The notes under the pieces were generated by a model. That model ran no database searches. It was not told the origin of the DNA and saw only the letters and a program-made list of their open reading frames with translations. The translations under genes and the position numbers were made by a program. A stretch of 64,000 nt of DNA from Betaproteobacteria bacterium (GTDB taxonomy: Bacteria > Pseudomonadota > Gammaproteobacteria > Burkholderiales > SG8-41): NCBI GenBank assembly GCA_016868035.1, contig VGID01000010.1, forward strand, positions 24,850-88,849. Direction: 5' to 3'. Numbering within the stretch: the stretch's first letter is position 1; the number at the start of each line of letters is the position of its first letter. This document shows positions 17,447 through 26,437 of this stretch, in pieces.

Positions 17447-18107
17447 GGCCCCATGCCAGCCAGTGGCGATCGCTCACGACCTCGACCCGCAGGTGCGCGA
17501 GCGCGGCTACCCGAAGCTGTTCCCTCACTTCTTCCGCGCGGTACGCGGCGAGCAGGGAATGGGAGAAATCGCGCCGCAGAACGGGCGGCGCATCCGCGGC
17601 GTGCAGCTGGACGAGCTGGCGCACCGCCTCGTGCGATTCCGGTCGCATCAGGTCCATCACCAGCACCGGCGCCCCGCGCTCCGCGGCCGCCGCCACAGTC
17701 TGCCACAGCACAAGGGGCTCGGCCAGATGATGGAGCAGGCTGTTGCTGATGACCGCGTCATAGCCCGCGCCGGCAAGACCCGCCGCCGGCAGCCGCAGCC
17801 GGCGCAACGCGATCCTCGATGAAAGCGCCGCGCGCGCGACCGCGTCCCGTCCATGACGCAGCATCGCTGCAGCCCCGTCCACGCCCTCGAGCATCGCCCC
17901 GGGAAAAGCGCGGGCAAAGCGGATGGTGACGTCGGCCGGCCCGCAGCCGAGATCGAGCACGCGTCCGCCCGCGAAGGCGGGGAAACACCGCCGGAAGTGC
18001 TCGACGAATGCCTGGTGCGGCTCCGAGAAGTCGGCCGCCGCGTAGGCCGCCGCTTGCTCCGGATCTTCCATCAGTTCGGGCTCGGGAACCCGCTCGATGG
18101 CGCTCAA
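17439..18107 (-). CDS. Class I SAM-dependent methyltransferase
   Basis: This is a 222-residue Rossmann methyltransferase with motif I VLDLGCGPADVTIRFAR, motif II LEGVDGAAAML and ISNSLLHHL. The substrate is not identifiable. The start is a TTG at 18107 that shares bases with the TGA of the upstream acyltransferase (TTGA) and is preceded by AGGAGAGG. The track ORF is a read-through into the acyltransferase in another frame. Clustering with lipid A acyltransferases suggests an envelope substrate, but that is only a guess. Confidence 0.85.
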   Translation of the reverse strand: MSAIERVPEPELMEDPEQAAAYAAADFSEPHQAFVEHFRRCFPAFAGGRVLDLGCGPADVTIRFARAFPGAMLEGVDGAAAMLRHGRDAVARAALSSRIALRRLRLPAAGLAGAGYDAVISNSLLHHLAEPLVLWQTVAAAAERGAPVLVMDLMRPESHEAVRQLVQLHAADAPPVLRRDFSHSLLAAYRAEEVREQLRVAALAHLRVEVVSDRHWLAWGHV

Positions 18108-18970
18108 TAGAGCCTCTCCTCCCCCGGCGGGCGCGTCTTGAAGCGCTTGTGAAGCCAGAAGTATTGCTCGGGCATTTCGAGCACGCGCTCCTCGATGAAT
18201 GCGTTCATCCGCCTCGTGTCGCGCTCGAGGTCCTCGCTCGGGAAGTCGCGCCAGGCCGGATAGAACGTGAGCACGTACCCGTCTGCGCCCGGAAGCTGGC
18301 GCGTGACCGCTGGCACCACCACCGCATCGGCCAGGCGCGCGATGCGCGAGAGCCCCGTAACGGTGGCGGCCGGCACGCCAAAGAAGGGTAAGAAGATCGA
18401 GTCGCGGTCGCCAAAATCCATGTCGGGCAGGTAGTAGAACGGCAGGCCCGCGCGCATCGCCTTGACCACGGGCCGGATCCCGTCCTGCCGCGAGTAGAGC
18501 TCGGGGACGACGAAGCGCGTGCGCCCGCGGTAGAGCAGCGCGTCCACGGCCGGGTCCTTCTGGCGGCTGTAGACCGAAACCAGCGGGAAATCCGCGGTGA
18601 GGCGGATGCCCCCCATGTCGAGGCCGACGAAGTGCGGGGCGAGCCAGATCACCGGCCGATCCGCGACCGCGCGCCAGTGCTCCAGCCCCTCGATGCGCAC
18701 GAGCTCGTGCACCCGCGCTTTGGCAGACCACCACAGCACCCCATGCTCCAGAACGCTGCGGCCGAATGCGCGGAAGTGCCGGCGCGCGAGGCTGCGCCGC
18801 CGGGCCTCGTCCCATTGCGGGAAACACAGCCGCAGGTTGGTCAGCGCCACGCGGCGCCGCTCGCGCCCCAGCCCATAGAACACCATTCCCGCTGCCCCAC
18901 CCAGGCGGGCAAGCGCTCGGAGGGGCAGGAAGTGCAGGAGCCACAGCAGGAAAATCGCGACCCGCGTCAT
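18104..18970 (-). CDS. Lipid A late acyltransferase, LpxL/HtrB family (second copy)
   Basis: This is a membrane-anchored acyltransferase of 288 residues, expected to add a secondary acyl chain to Kdo-lipid IVA. It has an N-terminal hydrophobic anchor and the HX4D motif in APHFVGLDMGG. YSRQKDPAVDALLYRGR and the C-terminal EQYFWLHKRFKTRP are typical of the family. It overlaps the GnnB-like gene by 4 bp (ATGA). A paralogue lies upstream at 21028-21891 in the same transcription unit. Confidence 0.9.
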   Translation of the reverse strand: MTRVAIFLLWLLHFLPLRALARLGGAAGMVFYGLGRERRRVALTNLRLCFPQWDEARRRSLARRHFRAFGRSVLEHGVLWWSAKARVHELVRIEGLEHWRAVADRPVIWLAPHFVGLDMGGIRLTADFPLVSVYSRQKDPAVDALLYRGRTRFVVPELYSRQDGIRPVVKAMRAGLPFYYLPDMDFGDRDSIFLPFFGVPAATVTGLSRIARLADAVVVPAVTRQLPGADGYVLTFYPAWRDFPSEDLERDTRRMNAFIEERVLEMPEQYFWLHKRFKTRPPGEERLY

Positions 18971-20073
18971 GCGCCCGGCCCGGCGTGCTCGAGCACGATG
19001 TGCGCAACCCTCGCGATCTGCTCCTCTGTGAGCTCCGGGTACATCGGCAGGGACAGCACGCGCGCCGCCGCGCGCTCCGCCACCGGCAGCGACACGCCCG
19101 CGTTGTCGGCCGCGTAGACTTCCTGCTGGTGCAGCGGCACCGGATAGTAGATCGCGCTCGCGATGCCCGCGGCCGCGAGGCCGGCCCGGATCGCGTCGCG
19201 CCGGTCGGCCTGGATCGTGTACTGGTGAAAGACGTGCAGCCCTTTCCCGTCCTGCACTGGAGTGGCGACGCGGCCCCCGGCGAGATGGCGGCTGTAGCGC
19301 GCTGCGTTCTCCCGGCGGGCCCGGTTGAACGCGTCGAGGCGCCGGAGCTTCACGCGCAGCACTGCCGCTTGCAGCTCGTCGAGCCGGCTGTTGTAGCCGA
19401 TGACCGAGTGGCGGTAGGTTCCGGTGCGCCCGTGGTCGCGATAAACGCGCGCGCTGCGCGCGATTTTCTCGTCGTTGGTCACCAGCATGCCGCCGTCTCC
19501 GCACGCCCCCAGGTTCTTGCTGGGGTAGAAAGAAAAGCACCCGGCATCGCCATACGCCCCCGACTTGCGTCCGCCGTACTCGGCCCCGAACGACTGGGCG
19601 CAATCCTCGATGAGTTTCAACCCGTGATGGCCGCACAGCGCGGCCAGTGGCGCGAGATCCGCCGGCTGGCCGTAGAGGTGCACTGGCAGGATCGCGCGGG
19701 TGCGTTTCGTGATCGCCCGCTCGACGCGCGCCGGGTCGAGGTTGAGGCTCGCCGGGTCGATGTCCACGAACACCGGGCGCGCGCCCGTGTAGGAGACGGC
19801 GCCTGCACTGGCGATGAAGGTAAAGGCGGTGGTGATGACCTCGTCTCCGGGGCCGATTCCGGCCGCGCGCACCGCGAGATGCAGCGCGTCGGTCCCGCTG
19901 GCGCAGGAGATCGCGTGCGCCACTCCGCAGTAAGCGGCCACTTCCCGTTCCAGTGCCTCCACGTTGGGGCCGAGTATGAACTTTCCCGAGCGGATGACCC
20001 CCGCAAACGCCGCTTCGAGCTCGTCCCCGATTGCCGCGTGCTGGGCGTTGAGGTCGACCATCGGGATGTTCAT
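18967..20073 (-). CDS. DegT/DnrJ/EryC1-family aminotransferase, GnnB-like
   Basis: This is a PLP-dependent sugar aminotransferase of 368 residues with the lysine in FYPSKNLGACGDGG and FTFIASAGAVSYTGARPVFVDID. With the oxidoreductase next door it could convert UDP-GlcNAc to UDP-GlcNAc3N, as described for GnnA/GnnB of Acidithiobacillus. The sugar then enters a lipid A with amide-linked chains. Two LpxL-type acyltransferases flanking the pair support that reading. The alternative is a WbpE-like enzyme for O-antigen diaminouronic acid. The family is certain; the substrate is inferred. Confidence 0.88.
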   Translation of the reverse strand: MNIPMVDLNAQHAAIGDELEAAFAGVIRSGKFILGPNVEALEREVAAYCGVAHAISCASGTDALHLAVRAAGIGPGDEVITTAFTFIASAGAVSYTGARPVFVDIDPASLNLDPARVERAITKRTRAILPVHLYGQPADLAPLAALCGHHGLKLIEDCAQSFGAEYGGRKSGAYGDAGCFSFYPSKNLGACGDGGMLVTNDEKIARSARVYRDHGRTGTYRHSVIGYNSRLDELQAAVLRVKLRRLDAFNRARRENAARYSRHLAGGRVATPVQDGKGLHVFHQYTIQADRRDAIRAGLAAAGIASAIYYPVPLHQQEVYAADNAGVSLPVAERAAARVLSLPMYPELTEEQIARVAHIVLEHAGPGA

Positions 20074-21038
20074 TCGCGCCGCTCCTTCGCACCGTCCCGC
20101 GGGTGGTTGATGCCGCGGGTGATCGCGAGCGCCACCTCGAGCGCGCGTTTGCCGTCCTCCCCGGACACGACCGGGGCTCCCCCTTCGCGCACCGCGCGCG
20201 CGAAGGCGCGTACTTCCTCCATCAGCAGGTCCGCCTCGCCGAAGCTCCGCTCATCGAGCTCGAGCCGCGGCTCCCCGCCCGCGCCCCGCGCCCGCTTCCA
20301 GTGCACGAGGCGCCGCTCGTTGTAGTCGATCGAGAGATAGCCGTCGCGCTGGAACACGCGGATCTTGCGCATCGCGGCCTGGCTCACGCGGCTCGCGGTG
20401 ACGTTCGCCACGCAGCCGCTCGCGAACTCGAGGCGCGCGTGCGCGATGTCCACGTCGTCGGTAAGCACCGGGAAGCCGGTGGGGCGGATGTCCGCGATTC
20501 CGCTGCGGACGAGATTGAGAATGATGTCGATGTCGTGAATCATGAGATCAAGGACCACGTTGACGTCGGTACCCCGCGGCTTGAACGGCGCGAGCCGGTG
20601 GGACTCGATGAACAGCGGCTCGTCGAGCAGCGCCTGCGCCGCCACGATCGCGGGATTGAACCGTTCCACATGGCCCACCTGCAGAACGCGCCCCTTCTCC
20701 GCCGCCAGCCGGATCAGCGCGGCGGCCTCCTCGGCGGTCTGGCTGACCGGCTTCTCCACCAGCACGTGCACGCCGGCCTCGAGGCATGCCTGCGCGACCG
20801 GAAAATGGTACTCGGTAGACACCACGATGGAAGCAAGGTCCACCCCGGGCAGCACCGACCGCAAGTCAGTCGCGGATCGCACGTTGAGCTCGGCGCCGAC
20901 GTGCGCGGCGCGCGCACCGTCGCTGTCCACCACTGCCACCAGTTCCACGTCCGGCAGCGCCATGTATTTCTGCGCGTGGAACCGCCCGAGATAGCCCACG
21001 CCGATCACCGCCGCCCGCAACTTGCGCTCAGGCTTCAT
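20070..21038 (-). CDS. Gfo/Idh/MocA-family oxidoreductase, GnnA-like
   Basis: This is a 322-residue NAD(P)-dependent sugar dehydrogenase. It has a Rossmann motif VIGVGYLGRFH, the EKP motif of the family (VLVEKPVSQT), and the C-terminal MIHDIDIILNLV. It overlaps the aminotransferase by 4 bp and the upstream acyltransferase by 11 bp, so all four proteins are made together. I infer oxidation of UDP-GlcNAc at C3 as the first step before transamination. Confidence 0.88.
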   Translation of the reverse strand: MKPERKLRAAVIGVGYLGRFHAQKYMALPDVELVAVVDSDGARAAHVGAELNVRSATDLRSVLPGVDLASIVVSTEYHFPVAQACLEAGVHVLVEKPVSQTAEEAAALIRLAAEKGRVLQVGHVERFNPAIVAAQALLDEPLFIESHRLAPFKPRGTDVNVVLDLMIHDIDIILNLVRSGIADIRPTGFPVLTDDVDIAHARLEFASGCVANVTASRVSQAAMRKIRVFQRDGYLSIDYNERRLVHWKRARGAGGEPRLELDERSFGEADLLMEEVRAFARAVREGGAPVVSGEDGKRALEVALAITRGINHPRDGAKERRE

Positions 21039-21891
21039 GCTCGGTCTCCGGACGGGCGGGCCGCTGCGCCCCTGCTGGTATCTTGTAGCGGTTGTAGCTC
21101 CATAGGTACTGCGCCGGGTGCCGCCGCACCAGCGCCTCGATCGCCCGGTTGAGCGCGGGCTCGTCGAGCTCGTCCGGCAGACGCTGCAAGTGCAGCCGGT
21201 AGCCGGCGCCCGCAGGCAGGCGCTCGGCGAACGCCATGATCGCGGCGGCCCCGCTCGTCTGCTGCAAGCGTCGCACGAGCGTCATGGTATAGGCAGGCCG
21301 CCCGAAAAAGTCCGCCCACACTCCCTCGCCCACGCCCGGCGCCTGGTCCGGGAGCACCCCGATGGCCTCCCCGCGCGCGAGAGCCTTGTAGAGCATGCGC
21401 ACGCCTCTCAGAGTGGCAGGCGCCACCCGCATCTGCCAGCGGCTGCGCCCCGCCACCATCAGCGGCTCGAGCCACCGCAGCTTGGGCGGGCGGTAGAGCA
21501 CGGTGAGCGGCAGCCGCTGCGCGCCGTAGATCGCCGCGACCTCGAAACAGCCAAGATGCGGCGTAACAAAGATGATCCCCCTGCCCGCCGCGCGCGCGGC
21601 CTCCGCCTGTTCCCAACCGCGGCATTCGACCACCGCGCGCGCCACGTTCTCGTCTTTGCCAAACCACACCGCGATCAATTCCGTCACTCCCTTGCCGGTC
21701 TCCGCTACGACCTGCCTGAGCAGCGCGCGGCAGGCGGCCTCGTCGCACACACCGCTCGAATAGAGATTCTCCCGCAGGCGCGCGGCATACACGGGGGAAG
21801 CCAAGTAGACGAGCCAGCCGAGCGCCGTGCCCGCGCGGTGCAGCCACGCCAGCGGTACCCGCGCGAGCAGCCGCAGCAGTCCAGTCAGCAT
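21028..21891 (-). CDS. Lipid A late acyltransferase, LpxL/HtrB family (first copy)
   Basis: This is a 287-residue acyltransferase with an N-terminal anchor ([17 protein letters not shown]), the HX4E motif in [20 protein letters not shown], and the C-terminal [13 protein letters not shown]. It is the first gene of the long minus-strand unit and is divergent from metK. The pair of acyltransferases is not identical; they may add chains at different positions (LpxL versus LpxM roles). Confidence 0.92.
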   Translation of the reverse strand: MLTGLLRLLARVPLAWLHRAGTALGWLVYLASPVYAARLRENLYSSGVCDEAACRALLRQVVAETGKGVTELIAVWFGKDENVARAVVECRGWEQAEAARAAGRGIIFVTPHLGCFEVAAIYGAQRLPLTVLYRPPKLRWLEPLMVAGRSRWQMRVAPATLRGVRMLYKALARGEAIGVLPDQAPGVGEGVWADFFGRPAYTMTLVRRLQQTSGAAAIMAFAERLPAGAGYRLHLQRLPDELDEPALNRAIEALVRRHPAQYLWSYNRYKIPAGAQRPARPETEHEA

Positions 21892-21959
21892 GGATTTTGT
21901 TTTTTAAATCGGGGCTTATCTGTTATTCTATGCGCCTTTTCCCGTTCCCGAAACAAAAA

Positions 21960-23126
21960 ATGAGCGATTTCCTATTCACGTCGGAATCCGTTTCCGAAGG
22001 CCATCCCGACAAGGTCGCCGACGCCATCTCCGACGCCGTGCTCGACGCGGTGCTGGCGCAGGACAAGAGCGGGCGCGTTGCCGCAGAAACGCTGGTGGCC
22101 ACGGGCCTCGTCGTCATGGCGGGGCAGATCACCACCGGCGCGAACGTAAATTACGGCGAGCTCGCGCGCGAAGTCATCAAGCGCATCGGCTACGACGACT
22201 CCTCGATCGGGTTCGACTACCGCTCGTGCGCGGTGCTCATCGCGTTCGACAAGCAGTCGGCCGACATCAAGCAAGGCGTCGACGAGGGCACCGGCCTCGA
22301 TCTCGAGCAGGGCGCGGGCGACCAGGGCCTGATGTACGGCTTTGCGTGCGACGAGACGGCGCAGCTGATGCCGATGCCGATCTACTACGCGCACCGCCTG
22401 ATGGAGCGGCATTCGGAGCTGCGCCGCGACGGGCGCTTGCCGTGGCTGCGGCCCGACGCGAAATCGCAGGTGTCGGTACGCTACGTCGAGGGCAAGCCGC
22501 ACCACATCGACACCGTCGTCATCTCGACTCAGCACCGCGAGGACATCTCCCACGAGCCTCTCACCGAGGCGGTGATCGAGGAGATCGTGAAGCCGGTGCT
22601 GCCGAAGAACATGGTCACGAAGGACACGCGCTACCTGATCAATCCCACCGGCCGCTTCGTGATCGGCGGGCCGCTCGGCGATACCGGGTTGACCGGGCGC
22701 AAGATCATCGTCGACACCTACGGCGGCTACTCGCGCCACGGCGGGGGCGCGTTCTCCGGCAAGGATCCTTCCAAGGTCGACCGGTCGGCCGCGTACGCCG
22801 CGCGCCATGTCGCCAAGAACATCGTCGCCGCGGGGCTTGCGAAGAAGTGCGAGATCCAGGTCGCCTACGCCATCGGCGTGGCGCGGCCGGTGAGCGTGCT
22901 GGTCGACACCTTCGGCACCGGCAAGATCCCCGACGAGAAGATCGCCGCGCTGGTCGGCAAGCACTTCGACCTGCGGCCCAAGGGCATCATCCACGCGCTG
23001 AACCTCCTGCGTCCGATCTATTCGAAAACCGCGGCCTACGGGCACTTCGGGCGCGACGAGCCGGAGTTCACGTGGGAGGCGACCGATAAAGCCGCAGCAC
23101 TCAAGGCCGACGCGGGCATCAGGTAG
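21960..23126 (+). CDS. metK: S-adenosylmethionine synthetase
   Basis: MetK makes S-adenosylmethionine from methionine and ATP. The track ORF begins upstream at 21897, but [18 protein letters not shown] at 21960 is the universal N-terminus, giving 388 residues. [12 protein letters not shown] and [19 protein letters not shown] are diagnostic ATP/substrate loops. The leader to the divergent lpxL gene is short (68 bp) and AT-rich, with no riboswitch visible. It lies upstream of the SAH-controlled ahcY. Confidence 0.97.
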   Translation: MSDFLFTSESVSEGHPDKVADAISDAVLDAVLAQDKSGRVAAETLVATGLVVMAGQITTGANVNYGELAREVIKRIGYDDSSIGFDYRSCAVLIAFDKQSADIKQGVDEGTGLDLEQGAGDQGLMYGFACDETAQLMPMPIYYAHRLMERHSELRRDGRLPWLRPDAKSQVSVRYVEGKPHHIDTVVISTQHREDISHEPLTEAVIEEIVKPVLPKNMVTKDTRYLINPTGRFVIGGPLGDTGLTGRKIIVDTYGGYSRHGGGAFSGKDPSKVDRSAAYAARHVAKNIVAAGLAKKCEIQVAYAIGVARPVSVLVDTFGTGKIPDEKIAALVGKHFDLRPKGIIHALNLLRPIYSKTAAYGHFGRDEPEFTWEATDKAAALKADAGIR

Positions 23127-23167
23127 CGGGCGAGCCCGCACCGTGGCCGGTTGGCCGACGCTTCGTG

Positions 23168-23173
23168 TATAAT
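23168..23173 (+). promoter_or_regulatory. -10 promoter element for ahcY
   Basis: A consensus TATAAT lies 7 bp before the first paired base of the upstream SAH aptamer. That puts the transcript start at the beginning of the riboswitch. I see no good -35 at normal spacing. Confidence 0.6.
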
Positions 23174-23179
23174 TCGCTT

Positions 23180-23240
23180 CGCTGAGGAGCGTTGCGACCG
23201 GGCAGTCCCCGGCCAGGCTCAGCGAAAATCAACGGCGCTC
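23180..23240 (+). promoter_or_regulatory. SAH riboswitch aptamer 1 (ahcY leader)
   Basis: The sequence matches the S-adenosylhomocysteine riboswitch consensus: GAGGAGCGTTGCGACC, a variable hairpin (CCGGG/CCCGG), CCAGGCTC and AACGGCGCTC. P1 pairs CGCTGAG with CTCAGCG. The ligand-pocket helix pairs GAGCG (23187-23191) with CGCTC (23236-23240). The latter bases are also the 5' end of a terminator stem, so SAH binding should prevent termination and switch ahcY on, as expected for this family. Confidence 0.9.
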
Positions 23241-23267
23241 GCATCGGAAACGATGCGGGCGTTTTTT
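23236..23267 (+). terminator. Intrinsic terminator controlled by SAH aptamer 1
   Basis: An 11-bp stem (CGCTCGCATCG with CGATGCGGGCG, one G-T pair) closes on a GAAA tetraloop and is followed by TTTTTT. The first five bases are shared with the aptamer's ligand-pocket helix, so the two structures exclude each other. Confidence 0.9.
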
Positions 23268-23277
23268 CTTTATGGCT

Positions 23278-23350
23278 CCCCGAGGGGCGCTGCGACCAGG
23301 ACGGCCTGGCCAGGCTCGGGAGCGGGCCGTGTCGCGGGAACGGCGCCCGT
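23278..23350 (+). promoter_or_regulatory. SAH riboswitch aptamer 2 (ahcY leader)
   Basis: A second aptamer follows the terminator: CCCGAGGGGCGCTGCGACC, a hairpin (CCAGG/CCTGG), CCAGGCTCGGG and AACGGCGCCC. Relative to aptamer 1, the pocket helix changes GAGCG/CGCTC to GGGCG/CGCCC and the P2 helix changes too, with pairing kept. This covariation supports a functional RNA. No T-tract follows. It ends about 20 bp before the ahcY ATG, close to GAGGA, so it may act on translation. Confidence 0.85.
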
Positions 23351-23369
23351 TATTTGAGGACCTTCACCC

Positions 23370-24788
23370 ATGAACGCTGTCGTATCGAAATCGCATTCCC
23401 CCGACTACCACGTCGCCGACATCGGCCTGGCGGACTTCGGCCGCAAGGAGATCGCGATCGCGGAGACCGAGATGCCGGGCCTCATGGCGCTGCGCGAGGA
23501 GCACAAGGGCCGCCAGCCGCTGAAGGGCGCGCGCATCGCCGGCTCGCTGCACATGACGGTCCAGACGGCGGTGCTGATCGAAACGCTCGCCAAGCTCGGC
23601 GCGGAGGTGCGCTGGGCCTCGTGCAACATCTTCTCGACGCAGGACCACGCGGCGGCCGCGATCGCGGCCGCGGGCATCCCCGTGTTCGCCTACAAGGGCG
23701 AGAGCCTCGAGGAGTACTGGGAGTTCACCCACCGCATCTTCGAATGGGCCGACGGCGGCACGCCCAACATGATCCTCGACGACGGCGGGGACGCGACGCT
23801 GCTCGCAATCCTGGGCGCCAAAGCCGAGAAGGACTCCTCGGCGATCGGACGCGGGACGAACGAGGAGGAGCGCGTGCTCTTCAGCGCGATCCGCAAGCGG
23901 CTGGAGAGCAGGCCGGGCTGGTACTCGAAGGTGCTCGCCAACATCCGCGGCGTGACCGAGGAGACCACGACCGGCGTGCACCGCCTCTACCAGATGGAGA
24001 AGGAGGGGCGCCTGCCGTTTCCGGCGATCAACGTCAACGACTCGGTCACGAAGTCGAAGTTCGACAACCTCTACGGCTGCCGCGAATCGCTGGTGGACGG
24101 CATCAAGCGCGCGACCGACGTGATGATCGCGGGCAAGGTGGTGGTGGTCGCGGGCTACGGCGACGTGGGCAAGGGCTGCGCGCAGTCCCTGCGCGGGCTG
24201 GGCGCGATCGTGTGGGTGACCGAGATCGACCCGATCTGCGCGCTGCAGGCGGCCATGGAAGGCTACCGCGTGGTGACGATGGATCACGCCTGCGACAAGG
24301 CGGACATCTTCGTCACCGCCACGGGCAACGTCAACGTGATCACGCACGAGCACATGAAGCGCATGAGGCACAACGCGATTGTCGCGAATATCGGCCACTT
24401 CGATTCCGAGATCGACATTTCCGGCCTGCGGCAATACAAGTGGGAGAACATCAAGCCCCAGGTGGACCACGTGGTTTTCCCCGACGGCAAGCGGCTCATC
24501 GTGCTCGCCGAAGGCCGGCTGGTGAACCTCGGCTGTGCCACCGGCCACCCGAGCTTCGTCATGTCGAGCTCCTTCACGAACCAGGTGCTGGCGCAGATCG
24601 AGCTCTTCGCGAATACCAGCAAGTACCAGAAGAAGGTCTACGTGCTGCCGAAGCAGCTCGACGAGAAAGTGGCGCGCCTGCACCTGAAGAAGCTCGGCGC
24701 CGAGCTCACCGCGCTCAGCGAGGCGCAGTGCCGTTACATCGGCGTCAACATCGACGGACCGTACAAGCCGGACTACTACAGATACTAA
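23370..24788 (+). CDS. ahcY: Adenosylhomocysteinase
   Basis: AhcY hydrolyses S-adenosylhomocysteine to adenosine and homocysteine, relieving product inhibition of methyltransferases. The 472-residue product has the NAD-binding [13 protein letters not shown] and the C-terminal [15 protein letters not shown], with Lys and Tyr of the catalytic tail. It carries the roughly 40-residue insertion usual in proteobacterial enzymes. It is preceded by two SAH riboswitches and followed directly by element H9 and a MetF-like gene. Confidence 0.98.
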   Translation: MNAVVSKSHSPDYHVADIGLADFGRKEIAIAETEMPGLMALREEHKGRQPLKGARIAGSLHMTVQTAVLIETLAKLGAEVRWASCNIFSTQDHAAAAIAAAGIPVFAYKGESLEEYWEFTHRIFEWADGGTPNMILDDGGDATLLAILGAKAEKDSSAIGRGTNEEERVLFSAIRKRLESRPGWYSKVLANIRGVTEETTTGVHRLYQMEKEGRLPFPAINVNDSVTKSKFDNLYGCRESLVDGIKRATDVMIAGKVVVVAGYGDVGKGCAQSLRGLGAIVWVTEIDPICALQAAMEGYRVVTMDHACDKADIFVTATGNVNVITHEHMKRMRHNAIVANIGHFDSEIDISGLRQYKWENIKPQVDHVVFPDGKRLIVLAEGRLVNLGCATGHPSFVMSSSFTNQVLAQIELFANTSKYQKKVYVLPKQLDEKVARLHLKKLGAELTALSEAQCRYIGVNIDGPYKPDYYRY

Positions 24789-24858
24789 GGCAGAAGGCAG
24801 AAGGCAGAAGGCGACAACGGTACCGCCTTCCGCCTGTTCCTTCATCCTTAGCTCCTCG
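24787..24858. repeat. H9: heptamer hairpin element (AAGGCAG / CCGCCTT)
   Basis: The left arm AAGGCAGAAGGCAGAAGGCA begins in the ahcY stop codon. The right arm is CCGCCTTCCGCCTGTTCCTT followed by CATCCTTAGC. The arms pair imperfectly. The element fills the ahcY to MetF-like gap. Confidence 0.85.
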
Positions 24859-24864
24859 TCGCGC

Positions 24865-25797
24865 ATGAGCCTCGCCGAAAGACTGCGCTCCACCTCCGGC
24901 ACGGTGCTGCTCTACGGCACCACGCCGCCGCGCGAGGGCGCTCCCGAGGACACCGTGCATTTTGCGGCTGGCAAGCTCGAAGAGCGCATCCGCGGGCTCC
25001 CGCTCGACGGGATCGTCGTCTATGACCTGCAGGACGAGAGCGTGCGCACGAGCGTGCCGCGTCCTTTTCCGTTCTCCCGCACGATCGATCCGCGCGCCTA
25101 TTCCACGCTGCTCGCCACGCTGACCGGAAAAAGCGCGGTGTGCTACAAGTGCATCGGCCAGATGGACGTGGCCGGATGGGATGATTGGCTCACGCGCACG
25201 AGCGCGGATTTCGGCTTGCGGCTCATTTCGATCGTGGGCCGGCCGAGCTCGCGCGGCGCGGCCCACGCGATGTCGCTCACGCGCGCTTTCGACGTCGCTG
25301 CGGCGCACCCGGCCCGCTTCCAGCTCGGAGCCGTGGCCATTGCCGAGCGGCATTCGGGCGCGGACGAGAGCCGGCGCATGCTCGAGAAGATCGCCCACGG
25401 CTGTGCGTTCTTCGTGTCGCAGGCGGTCTACGACCCCGAGCCCACGATCCGCCTGCTCACGAATTACCTGCGCGGCTGCCGCGAGTCCGGCATCGCGCCG
25501 CGCCGCGTGGTGCTCACGTTCTCGCCCTGCGGCCGGGACAAGACGATGGCGTTCATCAAATGGCTGGGAATATCCGTGCCGGTGGAAACCGAGCGCGCAA
25601 TCCTGTCGGCATCCCGGCCCGTCGCGAAATCCATCGAGATCTGCCGCGAGAACCTGCTGCGGATACTCGACCAGGATGATGCCGGCGCCCTGCCGCTCGG
25701 CCTGAACATCGAGAGCGTTTCGATCAACCGGGAGGAAATCGACGCCTCGGTGGATCTTTTTCACGCGCTCGCGGAGGTCCTGCGGCGCGCGCGTTAG
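24865..25797 (+). CDS. Divergent methylenetetrahydrofolate reductase-like protein
   Basis: This is a 310-residue protein that I place in the MetF (TIM-barrel, FAD) superfamily. The evidence is the YGTTPPRE N-terminus, GAVAIAERHS, a block HGCAFFVSQAVYDPEPTIRL matching the MetF region that precedes the folate site, and GISVPVETERAIL. In canonical MetF the first motif is FEFFPP with the catalytic Glu; here the aligned residues are YGTTPP, so that Glu is missing. Its place after ahcY supports a one-carbon role, but normal MetF activity is doubtful. The alternative is a distinct reductase-like enzyme. Confidence 0.6.
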   Translation: MSLAERLRSTSGTVLLYGTTPPREGAPEDTVHFAAGKLEERIRGLPLDGIVVYDLQDESVRTSVPRPFPFSRTIDPRAYSTLLATLTGKSAVCYKCIGQMDVAGWDDWLTRTSADFGLRLISIVGRPSSRGAAHAMSLTRAFDVAAAHPARFQLGAVAIAERHSGADESRRMLEKIAHGCAFFVSQAVYDPEPTIRLLTNYLRGCRESGIAPRRVVLTFSPCGRDKTMAFIKWLGISVPVETERAILSASRPVAKSIEICRENLLRILDQDDAGALPLGLNIESVSINREEIDASVDLFHALAEVLRRAR

Positions 25798-26303
25798 CCG
25801 GCCGGGACGGCGGCGATGACCTCGATCTCGACCAGGAATTCCGGCTCCGCGAGGGCGCTCACCACCAGCAGGGTGTTGGCGGGCGGTGCCTTGAGACTTG
25901 CGTAGCGTGCGGCGCGCGCTTCGCGCAACGGCGCGATGTACGCAGCATCGGTGAGGTATGTCGTCGTCTTGACGACATGGTTCATCCGTGCGCCCGCCGC
26001 GCGCAGCGCGATTTCGATGTTGTCGTAGACCTGGTTCACCTGCGCGCGGAAATCACCGCTTTTCACGCGGTACTCGGCGTCCGCGGGCGTCTGTCCCGAA
26101 AGATAGATCAGCCGCGCACCCTCGACCTCGACCACCTGTGTGAGCCGCCCCTTGTTCCACAGCCCCTGCGGATTGAAGTAGTGGACCCGGTAGCCGGGGG
26201 CGCGGGCGTCCGTGACGGTGTGCCCGCCTACCGCGGCACTCCACATGGTCCAGCGCTGCGTGAGCGGCGCCAACAGATTCTCAAGCACAAGGCGAAGATG
26301 CAT
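25794..26303 (-). CDS. Rid (YjgF/YER057c) family protein
   Basis: This is a 169-residue protein with a Rid domain: LIYLSGQTPAD, QVNQVYDNIEIALRAAGA, HVVKTTTYLTD and EFLVEIEVIAAV. Rid proteins hydrolyse reactive enamines/imines. About 45 residues precede the domain, including YRVHYFNPQGLWNKG, which is longer than RidA and suggests one of the Rid4-7-type subgroups. The ATG at 26303 has GAGGAG upstream. It overlaps the MetF-like gene by 4 bp at convergent ends. Confidence 0.82.
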   Translation of the reverse strand: MHLRLVLENLLAPLTQRWTMWSAAVGGHTVTDARAPGYRVHYFNPQGLWNKGRLTQVVEVEGARLIYLSGQTPADAEYRVKSGDFRAQVNQVYDNIEIALRAAGARMNHVVKTTTYLTDAAYIAPLREARAARYASLKAPPANTLLVVSALAEPEFLVEIEVIAAVPAG

Positions 26304-26437
26304 CGGATACTCCTCGGGGTCGTGATGGGGAAAAAGGTGCCGCGCTTGCGCGCAACCGGAAGGAAAAGTGTATTCTTCCCGCCGGCGCGGTCAAGCGATC
26401 GCGCCGCAGAAGAATCCAACAGACCGGGATCCGAGCC

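Noticed and set aside
21892-21959. SAM riboswitch upstream of metK
   Set aside because: The leader is only 68 bp, AT-rich and shows no SAM-aptamer consensus.
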